Positions 10,601 to 22,000 of a DNA stretch of 27,045 nucleotides are shown piece by piece. Source of the stretch: Choristocarpus tenellus KU-1152 (taxonomy: Eukaryota > Phaeophyceae); the NCBI GenBank assembly GCA_964200185.2, contig CAXNAD020000156.1, positions 1 to 27,045 on the forward strand, in the 5' to 3' direction. A program made the position numbers and the translations under genes. The notes beneath the pieces are model-generated. The model saw only the letters and a program-made list of their open reading frames with translations. It ran no database searches and had not been told where the DNA came from. How positions within the stretch are numbered: the first letter of the stretch is position 1; every line of letters begins with the position of its first letter.

Positions 10601-12725
10601 GGGGAGTGTTTCCCATGCACACCTACTCCACCAAAGGTACTCCCACAATAACGCCTAATACAATTTAATACTAACATCAACTACTCAAATGCTTCAAAGT
10701 ACTCAACCATACAACTTTTGACTCCTCCATTATGTCCCTCTACTCTCCAACGTGCTTCACAGTAGTTTGTGATGTTGATACCAACAGGGTTAGGGTAGTT
10801 GACTTCATAGTTTATAGCACGAACACCCATCACAATTGACCCTAAGACTCCATCCAGCACAATAAAATGTCACTACACAATTCAACCAGTAATTGTTGTT
10901 GGAAGCAGAAATCGCATGCATTGTTATTTGGGGCAAGACCTTTACAGCATCTCTCTGTGCAGGGCTTCACACAAAACTCTTATCTCTTGCCGTAAAGGGG
11001 TCAACTGGTCTAACCTTAGAGCTGTTGATATCAAATACTCTGTTCAACAAATGTCCTTTGGAACACGAGCATTGATGCATCTCATTTCATAAATTACCAA
11101 AGGACACATCAATGTACCAACCGGATGCTTACCTCAGTGGGGTACAAGCTGACCTGATCAAAATTATGATAGAAATTCCTCAATGAACAAGAGCATAGAC
11201 AAAAAACTTGTGATAGACTACTGAATTAAAACTACTTGAGTAGTAACAAAACAAGCTGCCTTTGGTCACAGTGGTACAAGTAACCTGTTGCATTGGCTCT
11301 AGCCCACAGGCGGTTGAGTTAATAATGCTAGTGGGGTACAAGTACTCAGCATCATATATCACCTCCACGTCATCATCCCCATTGCCTAGAACCAAGCATC
11401 TTGTTCCCAAGTTTTGAAAAAGTTCCTCTTCCCTAGCCTTGAGGCCTTCCCATGCCAAATCGCCACTGGTCACTATATCCAGGATACTTGACTGCTCAAA
11501 ACGGGGAGGAGGGTATTGCGGGCGGCACAATTCACAATTTCACGGTCAAGTGAGCTGAGATAAAACAAGTAAATAATTTACTGTATAACCCTGTTAACCA
11601 CTGCAATATGAACCTACGACATTGAAACCTATGGATAACGGCAGTCACGAACGTTCATCATGTTTGTCGTACAACTTGGGTTACCATTGTGTTGTCTGGC
11701 CATCAATGTGGAACAAATTCCACCACGGTTCAAAGTATGTTGACCTGTACTTATAAACACTCCACAAGTGTACCAGAACCAAACCAACATTAAATGCGAG
11801 GCAGGAAGTGGTGACAAAAATGACAACTACTTTAAAACGAACACTTCCCAAATACTGATAAACTCAGAAAAGCTCCACCGCCATCCCCAAGAGCAATATT
11901 TGGTGTTCGACAGAAAATAGCTTGATGTATTCATTGTATTCTTTGCCCTATGCATTTTTTCTTATTCTCTCGATGACAACACTTGAAAAATGTCAGTGGC
12001 CATAATAATGTGTATGGACAATGTGCCTCGCGATTGTTGTCAAGTATTGCGACGTATTCGAGACCATAAGGTTCCCGACATCGACTAGCAATAAATATGA
12101 ATGCAGCAGACTGTCACAAACGCATCCCAACCTCCAACATGACATCGCACCGTACCGTATCGAAGCCCATCCGTTCCAAATTCCTGAACGCTGCATCCTT
12201 TCGCTTGGACGAGTTGCTCAAAAGAATCTGCGCGGCGAGCACCCCACGAAAACGAGTAACAGTTTCCTCTTCATGCGGAATAGACACGATACATGACCGC
12301 CTATTGTGGCTTGGGACGATGTGCAATGCGATGTTCCACGTACAATTATTGTTGATGATTCGGATCTCAGAGCATCATCATGTGAAACTAGCTTTTTGAA
12401 GGCTTACAATTTTTTTCCCTTTCGCTATCAAGCGCTGAAAACACTCCACTGCTCCCGGATACGGATTTTTTCCATCGTGGAGGACGCCCCACTGGTCGAT
12501 CAAGAAGCTGTCATAGTCATCAACCACCTCCTCCAAGCCTCGAACAAGCGATATTCCCTCTTTCATCTTGCAATCCGTGGCGTACCTCTTACTTTTACTC
12601 CAAGGTACTGCTGATCCCGCCTTAGCTTTGCTTGATCTGCGAAGTCGTATTCCATCCGAACCAACCGTCAGACCAAGGATGAAAGCCAAGATGGCGAGTG
12701 GCTTCACAAGGTTCATTACAAACAT
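4667..12725 (-). CDS. HAD superfamily IIA hydrolase (plant/bacterial DQWGVLHDG type), 7 exons
   Basis: Exons in transcript order: 12408-12725, 12156-12227, 11363-11491, 10285-10346, 8558-8697, 6845-6978, 4667-4918. They total 1107 nt (368 aa) with phase kept throughout and stop TAG at 4667-4669. Residues 5-23 form a hydrophobic N-terminal signal peptide. HAD motif I is FLIDQWGVLHDG with nucleophile Asp77; motif II is LLSNSS (Ser110); the cap contains TSGD (138-141) and ADFILARG; motif III is MVGKP (Lys271); motif IV is AVGDSLSHDI (Asp302, Asp307). The C-terminus PCFRW resembles the P-x-F-x-W ending of this family. The family (TIGR01459-like HAD-SF-IIA, also in plants) consists of predicted phosphatases with substrate unknown. 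The signal peptide implies secretion or entry to the endomembrane or plastid route. A second ATG at 12716 is a possible start. The exon 6 donor is slightly uncertain (AAG/GTCAAC chosen over GAG/GTCCTC). Head to head with the GT14 gene. Confidence 0.9.
4919..6844 (-). other. HAD intron 6 (1926 nt)
   Basis: Acceptor TATGTATCAG precedes the last exon. The intron carries telomere-type blocks at about 5455-5471, 5523-5540, 6073-6090, 6130-6143 and 6502-6514, in both orientations, plus short AT repeats (TATATATG near 5817-5833 and an AAAAT run near 5898-5917). Open frames in it show no similarity I can name. Confidence 0.75.
6983..7007 (-). repeat. CCCTAA array forming the acceptor of HAD exon 6
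   Basis: Read on the - strand, AACCCTGACCCTAACCCTAA runs into CCCTACAG, whose final AG (6980-6979) is the acceptor. CTAAC copies put candidate branch adenines at 6993 (14 nt from the acceptor G) and 6987 (8 nt). The motif array also provides the pyrimidine tract. Confidence 0.9.
7290..7349. repeat. 20-bp tandem triplicate
   Basis: Three copies of CTCTTTAGTCTTACAATACC with one or two differences lie in HAD intron 5. Confidence 0.9.
8196..8291. repeat. 38-bp direct repeat, two copies
   Basis: Copies at 8196-8233 and 8254-8291 share AATATCAATAAATTTGAT and CATAATAAAAAT with three substitutions and a 20-bp AT-rich spacer. They lie in HAD intron 5. Confidence 0.85.
8698..10284 (-). other. HAD intron 4 (1587 nt)
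   Basis: The donor is GTAAGT and the acceptor CTTGTGAAG. Telomere-type blocks occur near 8936-8950, 9547-9561, 9617-9630, 9691-9706, 9791-9805 and 9914-9930, alternating in orientation. I find no additional exon: the protein is continuous across this intron (ADFILA-R-GSFVVVDS). Confidence 0.75.
10347..11362 (-). other. HAD intron 3 (1016 nt)
   Basis: The donor is GTGATA after DDDVE and the acceptor is CTTTATGCAG before YVESTGC. It carries one CCCTAA block near 10476-10489 and a single TTAGGG copy near 10786-10797. The upstream open frame runs past the donor, so intron retention would extend translation briefly. Confidence 0.75.
11492..12155 (-). other. HAD intron 2 (664 nt)
   Basis: The donor is GTACGG after MGFDT and the acceptor is TTTGAGCAG before SSILDIVTSGD. 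This join gives the family spacing between the GF and TSG motifs. No telomere-type block and no gene are seen. Confidence 0.75.
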
Positions 12726-13018
12726 CAAATGAATATTTCAATTAAGGAGTTGAGTGAGATTGTTGTGGAGTGTTGGATTCAAACTGAACCATGCTTAAAC
12801 TGACTCGGTTAAATTTCGGTTGGGGCAGTTATCCTCCCATTTACAAAATCCATAAACTTTAGGACATAGATCGACCCCATTTGCATTTTACATTTGCAGG
12901 TCCAGGTAGTAGTGACTACATTGCCTTATAGCTCATCTGGAGCTTTGTGCAGTTTGAGATTTTTCTTATCTCAAAGTCTTCTCTGGGCATGACTCTAATG
13001 TAAGGGTGAAAGGTGGAG
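12726..13018. promoter_or_regulatory. Shared divergent promoter of the HAD and GT14 genes
   Basis: Only 293 bp separate the two start codons, so both promoters and both 5' untranslated regions must fit here unless there are untranslated upstream exons. I see no clear TATA box or initiator. No telomere-type motif lies in this interval, although such motifs are dense elsewhere. A tiny upstream frame (ATG ACT CTA ATG TAA, 12989-13003) ends 15 nt before the GT14 start. Confidence 0.6.
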
Positions 13019-16000
13019 ATGGGGAACGGTGAAACGAACTTTAGCTTACCTGAGAGGAATGCCCTAGACACCACCTACAACAACAACAGGAGTCCGTCTG
13101 AGTGTGGTGATGCTGCCAACAGTGGCTACATCGAATCAACAAGGCGAAATTCCCACGGCAGACGACCACAACATCTACTGAAGGTGTTGGTGTCGCTGGC
13201 TACTACATTGATCCTTGTGGTGTGCACCCAAGTCCTCGAGGTGATTCTGTTGGCGAACGGGTATCGTAGAACGTGGCCACTGTCTGATTGTTAAAGACTT
13301 TTCCCGTACTTGCTGAGAAGAAGCATCAATTTAGATCAGATCCCAGCCCTCTCTCGGCCAATGGCAATTGTGATTGAGTCTGTGAGCTGGGCGGACGTAC
13401 TTTTAAGCCAACGTAACGGATTTGCTGCGCTGGCGAGGGTGAGTCCAAGTAAAGGTTGGCGAATATAGCAACATATTTGTTTTGGGGCTTGTTTTATGTA
13501 TTCCCTTAAACGTTGGTACAGTAATCTCCTCACGAGAAATGTAGTGTGTGTCTTGGAGGGTTAAAGATGGACAGTGAGGGATGACAGAGCTTCACAAGCG
13601 AGTGACCCTTGTTGCTGCAACGCACAGTGTTAGTCTTCTTTCGATCGGTTGCTGCGATAGACAACCGTACTTTCTATCCCCACTCCTCTACCTCATAGAT
13701 CACCATTGTTCCCAACCGACCCATCTTACTGCTCAGGGTGTCAGGTGGAGAAATGTAAGCACGTTGAGAGGGACGACAAGCTTGAGATCGTCGGTTTTGA
13801 ATGTTGAGAACGGTGTGATGCATGAAACATCATTTGCTGGGGTAGGGGGGGGATCAGGGTTCCCTCCACCTGGGCCGCGCCGTGCGCGTTTGGCTTACTT
13901 GATCATGGCAAGCGGGGAGGAGGAGGTGCAAAAGACTAAACGCCTACTCAAAGTGAGTCCAGTTCGGCGAGTACTCCCCCTCATTTCGGCACTTGAGCTC
14001 ATATTTTTTATTTTTCAATAGGTTCTTTTCATGACTTCTCATTCCAGACCACTGGTCGTACCAACAAGGACAATTACAGTATTAGCTGTGGTTGCACACA
14101 TTTTAGTTCCGAGATAAAATTGTTTTTAGACAGGGACTGTTTTTCAAGAAGCCAATATGATGGTAAGGTCTGTTGGAATTTATAACTACTGTGGCGCTCT
14201 TTGACATTGAGCATGATGCCTGTAAAAACTGAGTAGTCGATGAGTATAGTCTGATATCTAACAGTGGTGCTCTCGACAGCGATTATAATAGTGTTGTAAT
14301 GGACACAGATAGGGTAGGGTTGGAGAGTATGCCTCCACTCACTATTTCTTGGAACCCTAACCCTTCCTGATCCTTGCCTGCATTTGCCTCTAACTGAAAC
14401 TGTCTGTTTGCTTAAAATCCCAACTGTTTGCCCTAAAGGTTGCCAAGGAAATACGGAAAATAGTAACTCTCATCCCTAATCTTTGGTCGATAATTCTAGA
14501 GGAATCATTATCTTTTGTTTTGTCATGTATTCATTCTGCAAGTGCCTGTGATGTATTTATGATGTGGTTGTTACTATTAATCTTGCCTACATATGCATTA
14601 TATGTGTGTGTCAGTGATGTAGTTTCTCCTTCAATATTTGGCAGTCGTGAGAGGGGTTGTGGAGAATGGCAATATATTTTTTCCCACCTTGGACAGTGTA
14701 ACTGCCAGCGTGTGTATTGACCTCTTAACACAATCCTCAGTGACATTTGTCCAATCATCTTCATTGTTCAGGATAAGCTCAACATCACCTAACGAATCCA
14801 TAATATTTCTTGTCCTGAATAATTCTTGAGCTCATTTGCTCTACAGTGACCTAGTGACCCTTATCGCTTGTAAGGAGCAAGTGTTGTGTGTCGTTGATTA
14901 TGGTCATGCATAATGAGTTAATGCAGGAGATGATCACATGTGAATTGATTTGTCTTAAAAAAAAATTGCAAAGTTGGGTTAGGGTTAGGGCAAAGTTGCA
15001 GCTGTGGGGGTAACTAATCCGGTCCTGTCATTTTTTAGTGATGGAGGCATGATCATCAATTCTCGAGAGACCATAAAATAGTTCAATTCGAAGACTTCTC
15101 ATTTTGAAGTATTTTTGAGGTATTGCTGTGAATTGTTTTAGAACCTGGGATTCTAGAATTAATAGTGCTATTATTATTTGATTGGAAGTGGACCGACAAC
15201 TCTTTCCACCACTTCTTGATGATCTCACCAAGTCATTTTTGTTGTCATTATTATTATTAATATTATTATTATCATCATTATTACTGTTATCATCATTATT
15301 ATTACTATTGTTATTATTATTGTTATTTTACCCCATATTATTATTTATATTTTTCAGTTATTTGATTTGATTTTTTATGCCTTGTTCCATTCCCCCATAC
15401 AAATCCTCAGTGTTGCACACCCTCAGGAAACACCTTCAATACAACAAAAAGTCAGGTTTGGTACCCTCTAGTCAATTACCAGGGTGCCTCTTTACTCTGT
15501 GATTGTATATGTCTCACCTACTCCACCGAACCCTAACCCTAACCCTATCCCTGACCTGTGCGGGGACTCCCAACTATTTAATTCCAACCCTCTTTGGGCC
15601 AAAATCTGTAAGATGCACTATTGAAAATAGTATGATGTATCAGAGTACATGATACATGATATTGGAACAGTTAAATCAGATGACTGAAATGATATCAGAA
15701 CTGATAATTTCAGAACAATTATCCTGTTTTCCTGGTTCCAGCATCAAAGTCCAAGAACGACTGAATAACAAATTGGCTGTCAAGACTGTAACTGTCAAGA
15801 CTGTAACCGACAAGAGTGTAACCGCCAAGACTGTACCTTTCATTTTTTTCGTCTTCACTACTCCACCAGGATCACATGTAATGTACTCAACATCTCAAAA
15901 CGTACTGTCCTTTTTGATGTACTTGATCAGCCCTGTGTAGGTTATTTCCTAAATTCAAAGAGAGTCCAGAACTGTAAAATGAATTCATTTTTTTTCAAGT

Positions 16001-19000
16001 AAATAAAAAGAATAAAATCAGTGACCTCGGAGTGTTCTATGATCACACCACTGTCAAATTGGGGTTGTCACTGCCCTGCCTCTGTTTTCCCCACTGAGGG
16101 TTAGGGTTAGGGTTGGGGTTTTGGGTAACCCTAACCCTTCCCCACCCAGTTCATACTATTTGTACTACTATCAATATTTAGTGATGCTAGTTATTTCAAA
16201 GCACCCTACTACTGCTACTACTACTACCTCAAGTACTTGAAAAAGGTTGTACCTACTATAGTGCTTGGAGTATGACAAGTCAAGTCAAAATTCATACTGA
16301 AAGTCATACTGGAAATAGTGCAATCAGTCAGTATAACATAGGGATGCATTTACTATTACTATTATTACTATTAATATTATTACTGTATTGAGTACAAGAA
16401 GTAGTTAGGGTGATACTGGCAAAACTTTATTCACTGAGCAGTGTCTAAGATGAATTGTTGACATTTTTATTTCTATTGTTGTTTCAAGAAATTTCGGTAA
16501 CAACATGTTCCCAAATCGTGATTTTTTATTTTTCAAATTTTACCATAAAATTATTTTTATTTTTGTCAGCATTGAACAAAACGCTAGTTGCGTCAATGAT
16601 TTCGACCTCTCCCATGAGTGCCTCATGATTATGACATCATCCTCGTGATTATGACATCATCTTGACACCATTCTTCTAATCATCACGTGTGGATGTTTTT
16701 GAATGGGAACTCAAAGGCTATCCATGATCCAAGGAATTTCTACCTGGTGCACCTGGACAGAAAGACAGGATCAACCCTTCGAGGGGACCTAGAGACTTTT
16801 GCTCTTGACCTTGGAGATAACATACGGTGGGTAACCACTGTCGTCATAATAACACTACTGATAATAATCATAAAAATACTACTACTAATAACAATGATGA
16901 TACAATAGTAATTTGATTTAAAATAATATAATAGTAATGGTGATAATAATATTAATAATTAAAACAGCGATAATAATAATAATAATAGCGACATTAATAA
17001 TAACAATAATAGTACAACTACTAACAATTATAACGATAATAGTAGTGATGATAATAGTAATAATTAAACAATAATAAGAATACTAAAACTACTACTTATG
17101 ATAACAATGATAATAATAATAACGATAATAATCTTGATAATACTACTACTAGTGATACTAATGGTCATAGTAACAATGAATTAATACCAATGATAATGAT
17201 AATAATATATATATTGATAATTAAAATGAACAGTACTAAAAACATGTTTGTGAAGTTGGTAGGCGATGGTGATAACCACGGTGCATTAGACGTTCTGATT
17301 ACTATACCCATATACCCTTTGTCACCAATGTTTGTAGTGTTAGGGTTAGACCTAACCCTAACCTTTACTTTGGTTGAAAGATTGAAGTGTCAAGACCACC
17401 TATTCAGTTCATGTTGTCAAGTGTCAAGAGCTTTGAGTATTTCTAGTTTGCTGCAAACTTGGTTGAGATATTGGTATTATATATGAGATATTGGTGGGCA
17501 ACCTTTTTAGTGTCTGCGCAATACACCAATAAAATAATAATATTATTATTATAGTATATCAGTAATTGTAATAATAATAGTAATAGTAATAGTAATACAA
17601 ACATGTGAACAAAAAATCTTGATTCTTCATTGGTGATGCAGAAGTTAGGGTTAGGGTTAATTCCAAACGGAGGAAGTATTAAAACAGACATAACGAACTC
17701 TATGAGGGGTTAGAGTTAGGTTTGTTTTTCAAAGACCTCTTGGAACCTATATTTGGAACAGACCTCTTGGAACCTTAGCCTACGCCTGAAATGAAAACTC
17801 TAACCCTGAACTCTCAACTCTCAACCCTAACCCTAAAGGGAGTGTGACAAGAACAACAATGAAGACAATACTTTTGAAGGGAAGACTATTTGTGACATGT
17901 TGTTAAGATTGTCAAGAGAAAGCGCCATCCACAGTAGCAGTGCTCAGAACACATTTACCACATGGCAGTCATAGGGTTAGGGTTAGTGTTAGTGTTAGTA
18001 CTCAACGACACTCCCCTTTTCTTAATTGTAAGTTAGATGGAGTCACTATATAGATCATTGACATACAAATTGTCCTACACATGAATATGCAGTCTATGAA
18101 CTGGAAGATTGTTCTTTTTTTTCTGTTCCACTAACATTCAGTTCTACTAACATTCAGTTCAGTTTCAGTTCTTATTCCTGTCAGTTGTTAGGAATAACGC
18201 CTCCCAAGTATGTGGTAACCGGCATACTCATCATCATAGCAACCCTAACCCTAACTTGTGATTGTTGGAATCTCTTGTTTTTAGACTGAGACTACCACAG
18301 GAGATTTGATTGCGATCTTAGACTACTGTCGGAGACTTGGGTCCTGCAGAATATTTGATTGTTGATTGGTGGAGATAACTACTCTCTTGAGTTTTTGTGT
18401 TTTTTTTGCAGCATTTAAGTTTTATATTGATATTTTAAATTGATATGTTATATTGATATTTTATATTGATATTTTATATTGATATTTTAAATTGATATGT
18501 TATATTGATATTTTATATTGATATTTTAAATTGATATGTTATATTGATATCTTAAAATCTGCAGCACAAAAACAATAAGAATGGTAAGGTTTTGATTGTG
18601 GTGGTCATGGCTATTACACTTGCTCCTTTATCATTTATTATACTTCAATTATTGTACATCTTTTTAATTTAATTTTACTTTTATGTGACCAACAGTATGC
18701 TCACACCTTCATTGGACGTGTCTTGGGGAGGGTACTCCATCACTCTCACTGCCCTCTTTGGACTGTGCACAATGGTGCAGTGGACCTCTCAATGGGACTA
18801 CTTCATCAATCTCTCTGCTTCAGACTTCCCCCTTCTATCACAGGTACAGGAATATCACATGTTCAGAACCAAGCAATGTTTACATGCAATCTATGACGTT
18901 GGTTAGGTTGGTGCATGAACACCATGAATACGTCACTCTAGTACTGGTACTTGTTACTTGTTACTTGGAAGTCCATGACATGAGGGTTAGGTTGATGCAT

Positions 19001-22000
19001 TTAGTCATTTATTATGTCACTCTAGTACCAGCTCTTGGTCCTGGAAGTCCTTGACATTGATAAGACTTGCTCATGTATTCTATTGATATTGATATGTTGT
19101 TACTATTGTACTATGGAGTATTAGTGTTAGATACAGGTAAGTACATCATTGCATTTGGGAATTAGTCAGCCTATCCAACTTGTCTGTACATCCAATACAC
19201 CTGATTTCAAGTAGTACAAGATGCCACTTAAGTAGTACAAGATATCACTCATGTAATCACACACTGCATCCCCCCCACTTGAACTACACTTACACACAAA
19301 TTGCACTGGTTATTCTCATAAGGGTCAGGGTTAGGGTTAACTCCTCTGCTTGGTGTTAGAATCTGTCTGTGTTGTTTGTGCTTGCTTAGGGTTAGGGTTA
19401 GGGTTAGGGTTAGACATTTCTCGCCTCTAGTCTAGTCTAGCATGATACCCCAGTACACACAATTACTCTACAACATTAATCATAGTGCAGAAAGTCCACT
19501 ACTACTAGCACTATAGTAATATATATATTTTTCATGTACTCCTAATATTATTGTAACTGTTGTCGTTATTTCATTTTTTATGAGATCTGTATGCCAAATC
19601 TGGTCTAGCACAGTACTCTTCAATTATTTTGAGGCTTTCCTATGTGAACACCAAGAGTCGACTCGAATATGTTCACATTGGACCGTCTCAGGTACCAACT
19701 ACCAAGTATTTTGAAACACCATGTACTGTTTTGCTTCTAGTTTTTTTTTGTCTGTTTTGAAGGTTAGGGTCAGGGTTAGTCTCATGACTTTAGTCTCACG
19801 GCTGTACTACCTGCAACGGTCCATGTCCCCCCCCCTTCCACAGACAGGCAGTCTGACACTCTGACTCCTAAAAATAATTCAAATTACAAAAAAAAACTGT
19901 TCTGATTTTTATTGTTGTTAGTTGATTTCCCCTTGTTATCGTTGTTACATTTCTGTGGTCACCCCAGGAAGAGATGTCCTTTGTCTTGGGAAATGTAGTG
20001 GGACGAGGTGTGAACTTTGTACAGGGTGGTCCTCTCAATGAGCGCAACAGGGTAGAGGTGTACGTCGATGACCAGGGTCTCTACAGGAACACTCAGGTAT
20101 TCAGTTACTCTAGAGTAGTGTAGGTACTCTAGAGTAGTGTAGTTACTCTAATGTAGTGTAGGTATTCTATAAAAGTGTAGGTACTCTTCAGTAGTGTAGT
20201 TGCTCTACAGTAGTGTAGTTGCTCTACTGTAGTGTAGGTACTCTACAATAGTGTTTACTGTACTTTATAGTAGTGTGGTTACTCTTGGGTGGTGCAGTAC
20301 AAGTGATTTGTCATTTGAGCTAACTAGTACTTAGGTATTCACACATGGTGGACACAACAGTAACTTCACTTTAGATTTAAGGTTTGGGCCCACCTTGGCC
20401 TTGACATGTGGAGGGAGTGTTGACTGTCTTTCGTAATGTATAGTTTATTTTGTATTTTGTAGGATGGCATTTGGTGTTTATTTCTACTAACAGTGTTCTA
20501 GGTCTAGGGTTAGGGTTGTGGTCAGTTGCGGATTGGTTGAAAGGGTTTGCCTTCTCTCTGCAAGAGCATTTTGTTGTTGGAAATTGAGGTAGTGTTAGGG
20601 TTAGGGCATACTAAGTATACAAATGTTGAAGGGAGTACAATATACTTTTTTTTGTGAGAATATTATGTGATGATATTATGTGTTTGAAGATGATGCTGGA
20701 TTGGAAACACCTGACTGTGAAGGGTTAGGGTTTGCTGTGGGTACTCTGTACCTTGCATTGGAGAACGGTTATGCCTGCCTGTATCAAAAATGACTACTTT
20801 TTCTCATTCTTCTCTCTTTATATATGCATTGTAGTATTTTTAGTGTATATATATGTATTGGAGATAGAGGTTATCTTTGTGTGTTGAAATCCCTCTATCC
20901 CCTAAATATTCCCTCTTAGATTCAAATACTCCCTGTCTGATTCAAATATTCCCTGCTTGTGTGAGTAGTGGTGAATAGAAGTTAAATATAATATTAAAAG
21001 TTAGGGTTCGTCATATTGGTCATGTGGTTTTAAAATTTACTCTTTGTATCTGTTGTAATTTCAATTTTGAAAAATTCCACTTTTTAAAAATATTTGGAAT
21101 GTTCCTCTTGCCTAACATGTCAAATAATAAATAACACTGTAAAAACTAACAGTCCAAGTACTGTACCAAGTACACTACAGTGTGAGACTGTTTTAGTCAC
21201 AAATACAGTTGGGTAATACGGTCTGTGCTTAGTGCACAAGGTTCAGCTTATTGATACAGGTCATGCCATACCACCAGTGTGTGACTGTTGATGCTGAACC
21301 ACTTGGATGTTAGTATTAATGCTAATGATCTAATGAAGGCAGCAAGGTATCAGATACCACACTAGGAGATTGACTGCTTAATGTTGATTGTTGATTAGTG
21401 ATTAGTGATTGGCGTTAATGTTGATTGGTGATTAGTGATTGGCGAATGGCGATCAATTCACTCTTTGTTTCCCCTCCATGGGGATAATAACTTGGGGTTA
21501 GGTGCATCAGCTGAAGTATGTGGTTTGTGAAGCCACACTCTATCTCCTTCTTAGACACCCGTATAGTGGGTTAGGGTTAGGGTTCACCTTCTTTGATTCA
21601 TCCTTTGCTGTGCAAGTCTGTAAGCTACAATACCTGTTAATTTTTATTTTTTTTAAATTTTACACTGTTCTCGTACCATAGTTATTTTATTGTTTATTAT
21701 GGTGATGGGGGTGACCTCAAGGACCACTTCCATGCATTTTTTATTTTTTTTATTGTTGAAATCTGTAACATACTAATAACAACATAAAACATACTAATAA
21801 CAACATAAAACATACTAGTAACAACATAAAACATACTAATAACAACATAAAACATACTAGTAACAACATAAAACAGACAGAAAAGGCTGGACATCCTCTC
21901 AAATTCAAGAAGCCAAGACAGCCCCCCAGCGAGTCCATGTTCACTGTGTTCAAGGGTGAGTTATTCGAGCCAATGAATGACATTAAATTATATCCAATAT

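Larger units (their letters stand above)
12020..13990. other. CpG-rich island over the divergent gene starts
   Basis: CG dinucleotides are frequent in the first exons of both genes; I count about 25 in 12001-12300. They are rare in the flanking introns, with only two or three in 18600-18900. The island covers the 5' exons of the HAD gene, the shared promoter (lower density) and the first three GT14 exons. This is the pattern of an unmethylated promoter region in a genome that loses CpG elsewhere, but methylation itself is inferred. Confidence 0.6.
13953..16716 (+). other. GT14 intron 3 (2764 nt)
   Basis: The donor is GTGAGT after KRLLK and the acceptor GGGAACTCAAAG before AIHDPRN; the join restores the GT14 motif. 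Contents: telomere-type blocks near 14353-14365, 14976-14992, 15529-15546 and 16098-16137, the ATT-rich array, a 15-bp repeat at 15779-15837, and a 20-bp duplication with GATTATGACATCATC near 16627-16661. No independent gene is seen. Confidence 0.75.
16827..18695 (+). other. GT14 intron 4 (1869 nt)
   Basis: The donor is CG/GTGGGT and the acceptor GACCAACAG; the split arginine codon gives DNIRMLTPSLDVSWGG. The intron is dominated by TAA/GATAAT-type tracts (about 16848-17215 and 17525-17600), telomere-type blocks near 17339-17362, 17644-17660, 17822-17835, 17970-17985 and 18240-18256, and the 13-bp array. No gene is seen. Confidence 0.75.
20097..21885 (+). other. GT14 intron 7 (1789 nt)
   Basis: The donor is GTATTC after LYRNTQ and the acceptor ACAGAAAAG. 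The 19-bp array starts six bases after the donor and the 21-bp array ends 13 bases before the acceptor. Telomere-type blocks occur near 20503-20514, 20593-20605 and 21568-21584. GATTAGTGATTGGCG is duplicated near 21396-21445. No gene is seen. Confidence 0.72.

Noticed and set aside
15656-15940. 94-residue open frame with KTVTVKTVT repeats
   Set aside because: It is produced by a 15-bp tandem repeat inside a GT14 intron and has no family similarity.
16687-16716. Extra coding residues WMFLNGNSK before AIHDPRN as part of GT14 exon 4
   Set aside because: The frame is closed by TGA at 16663 with no usable acceptor after it, while AAG at 16716 joins exactly in phase to KRLLK of the previous exon.
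21697-21983. Minus-strand open frames with FYVVTSMFYVV-type repeats
   Set aside because: They are antisense translation of the 21-bp minisatellite and overlap GT14 exon 8.
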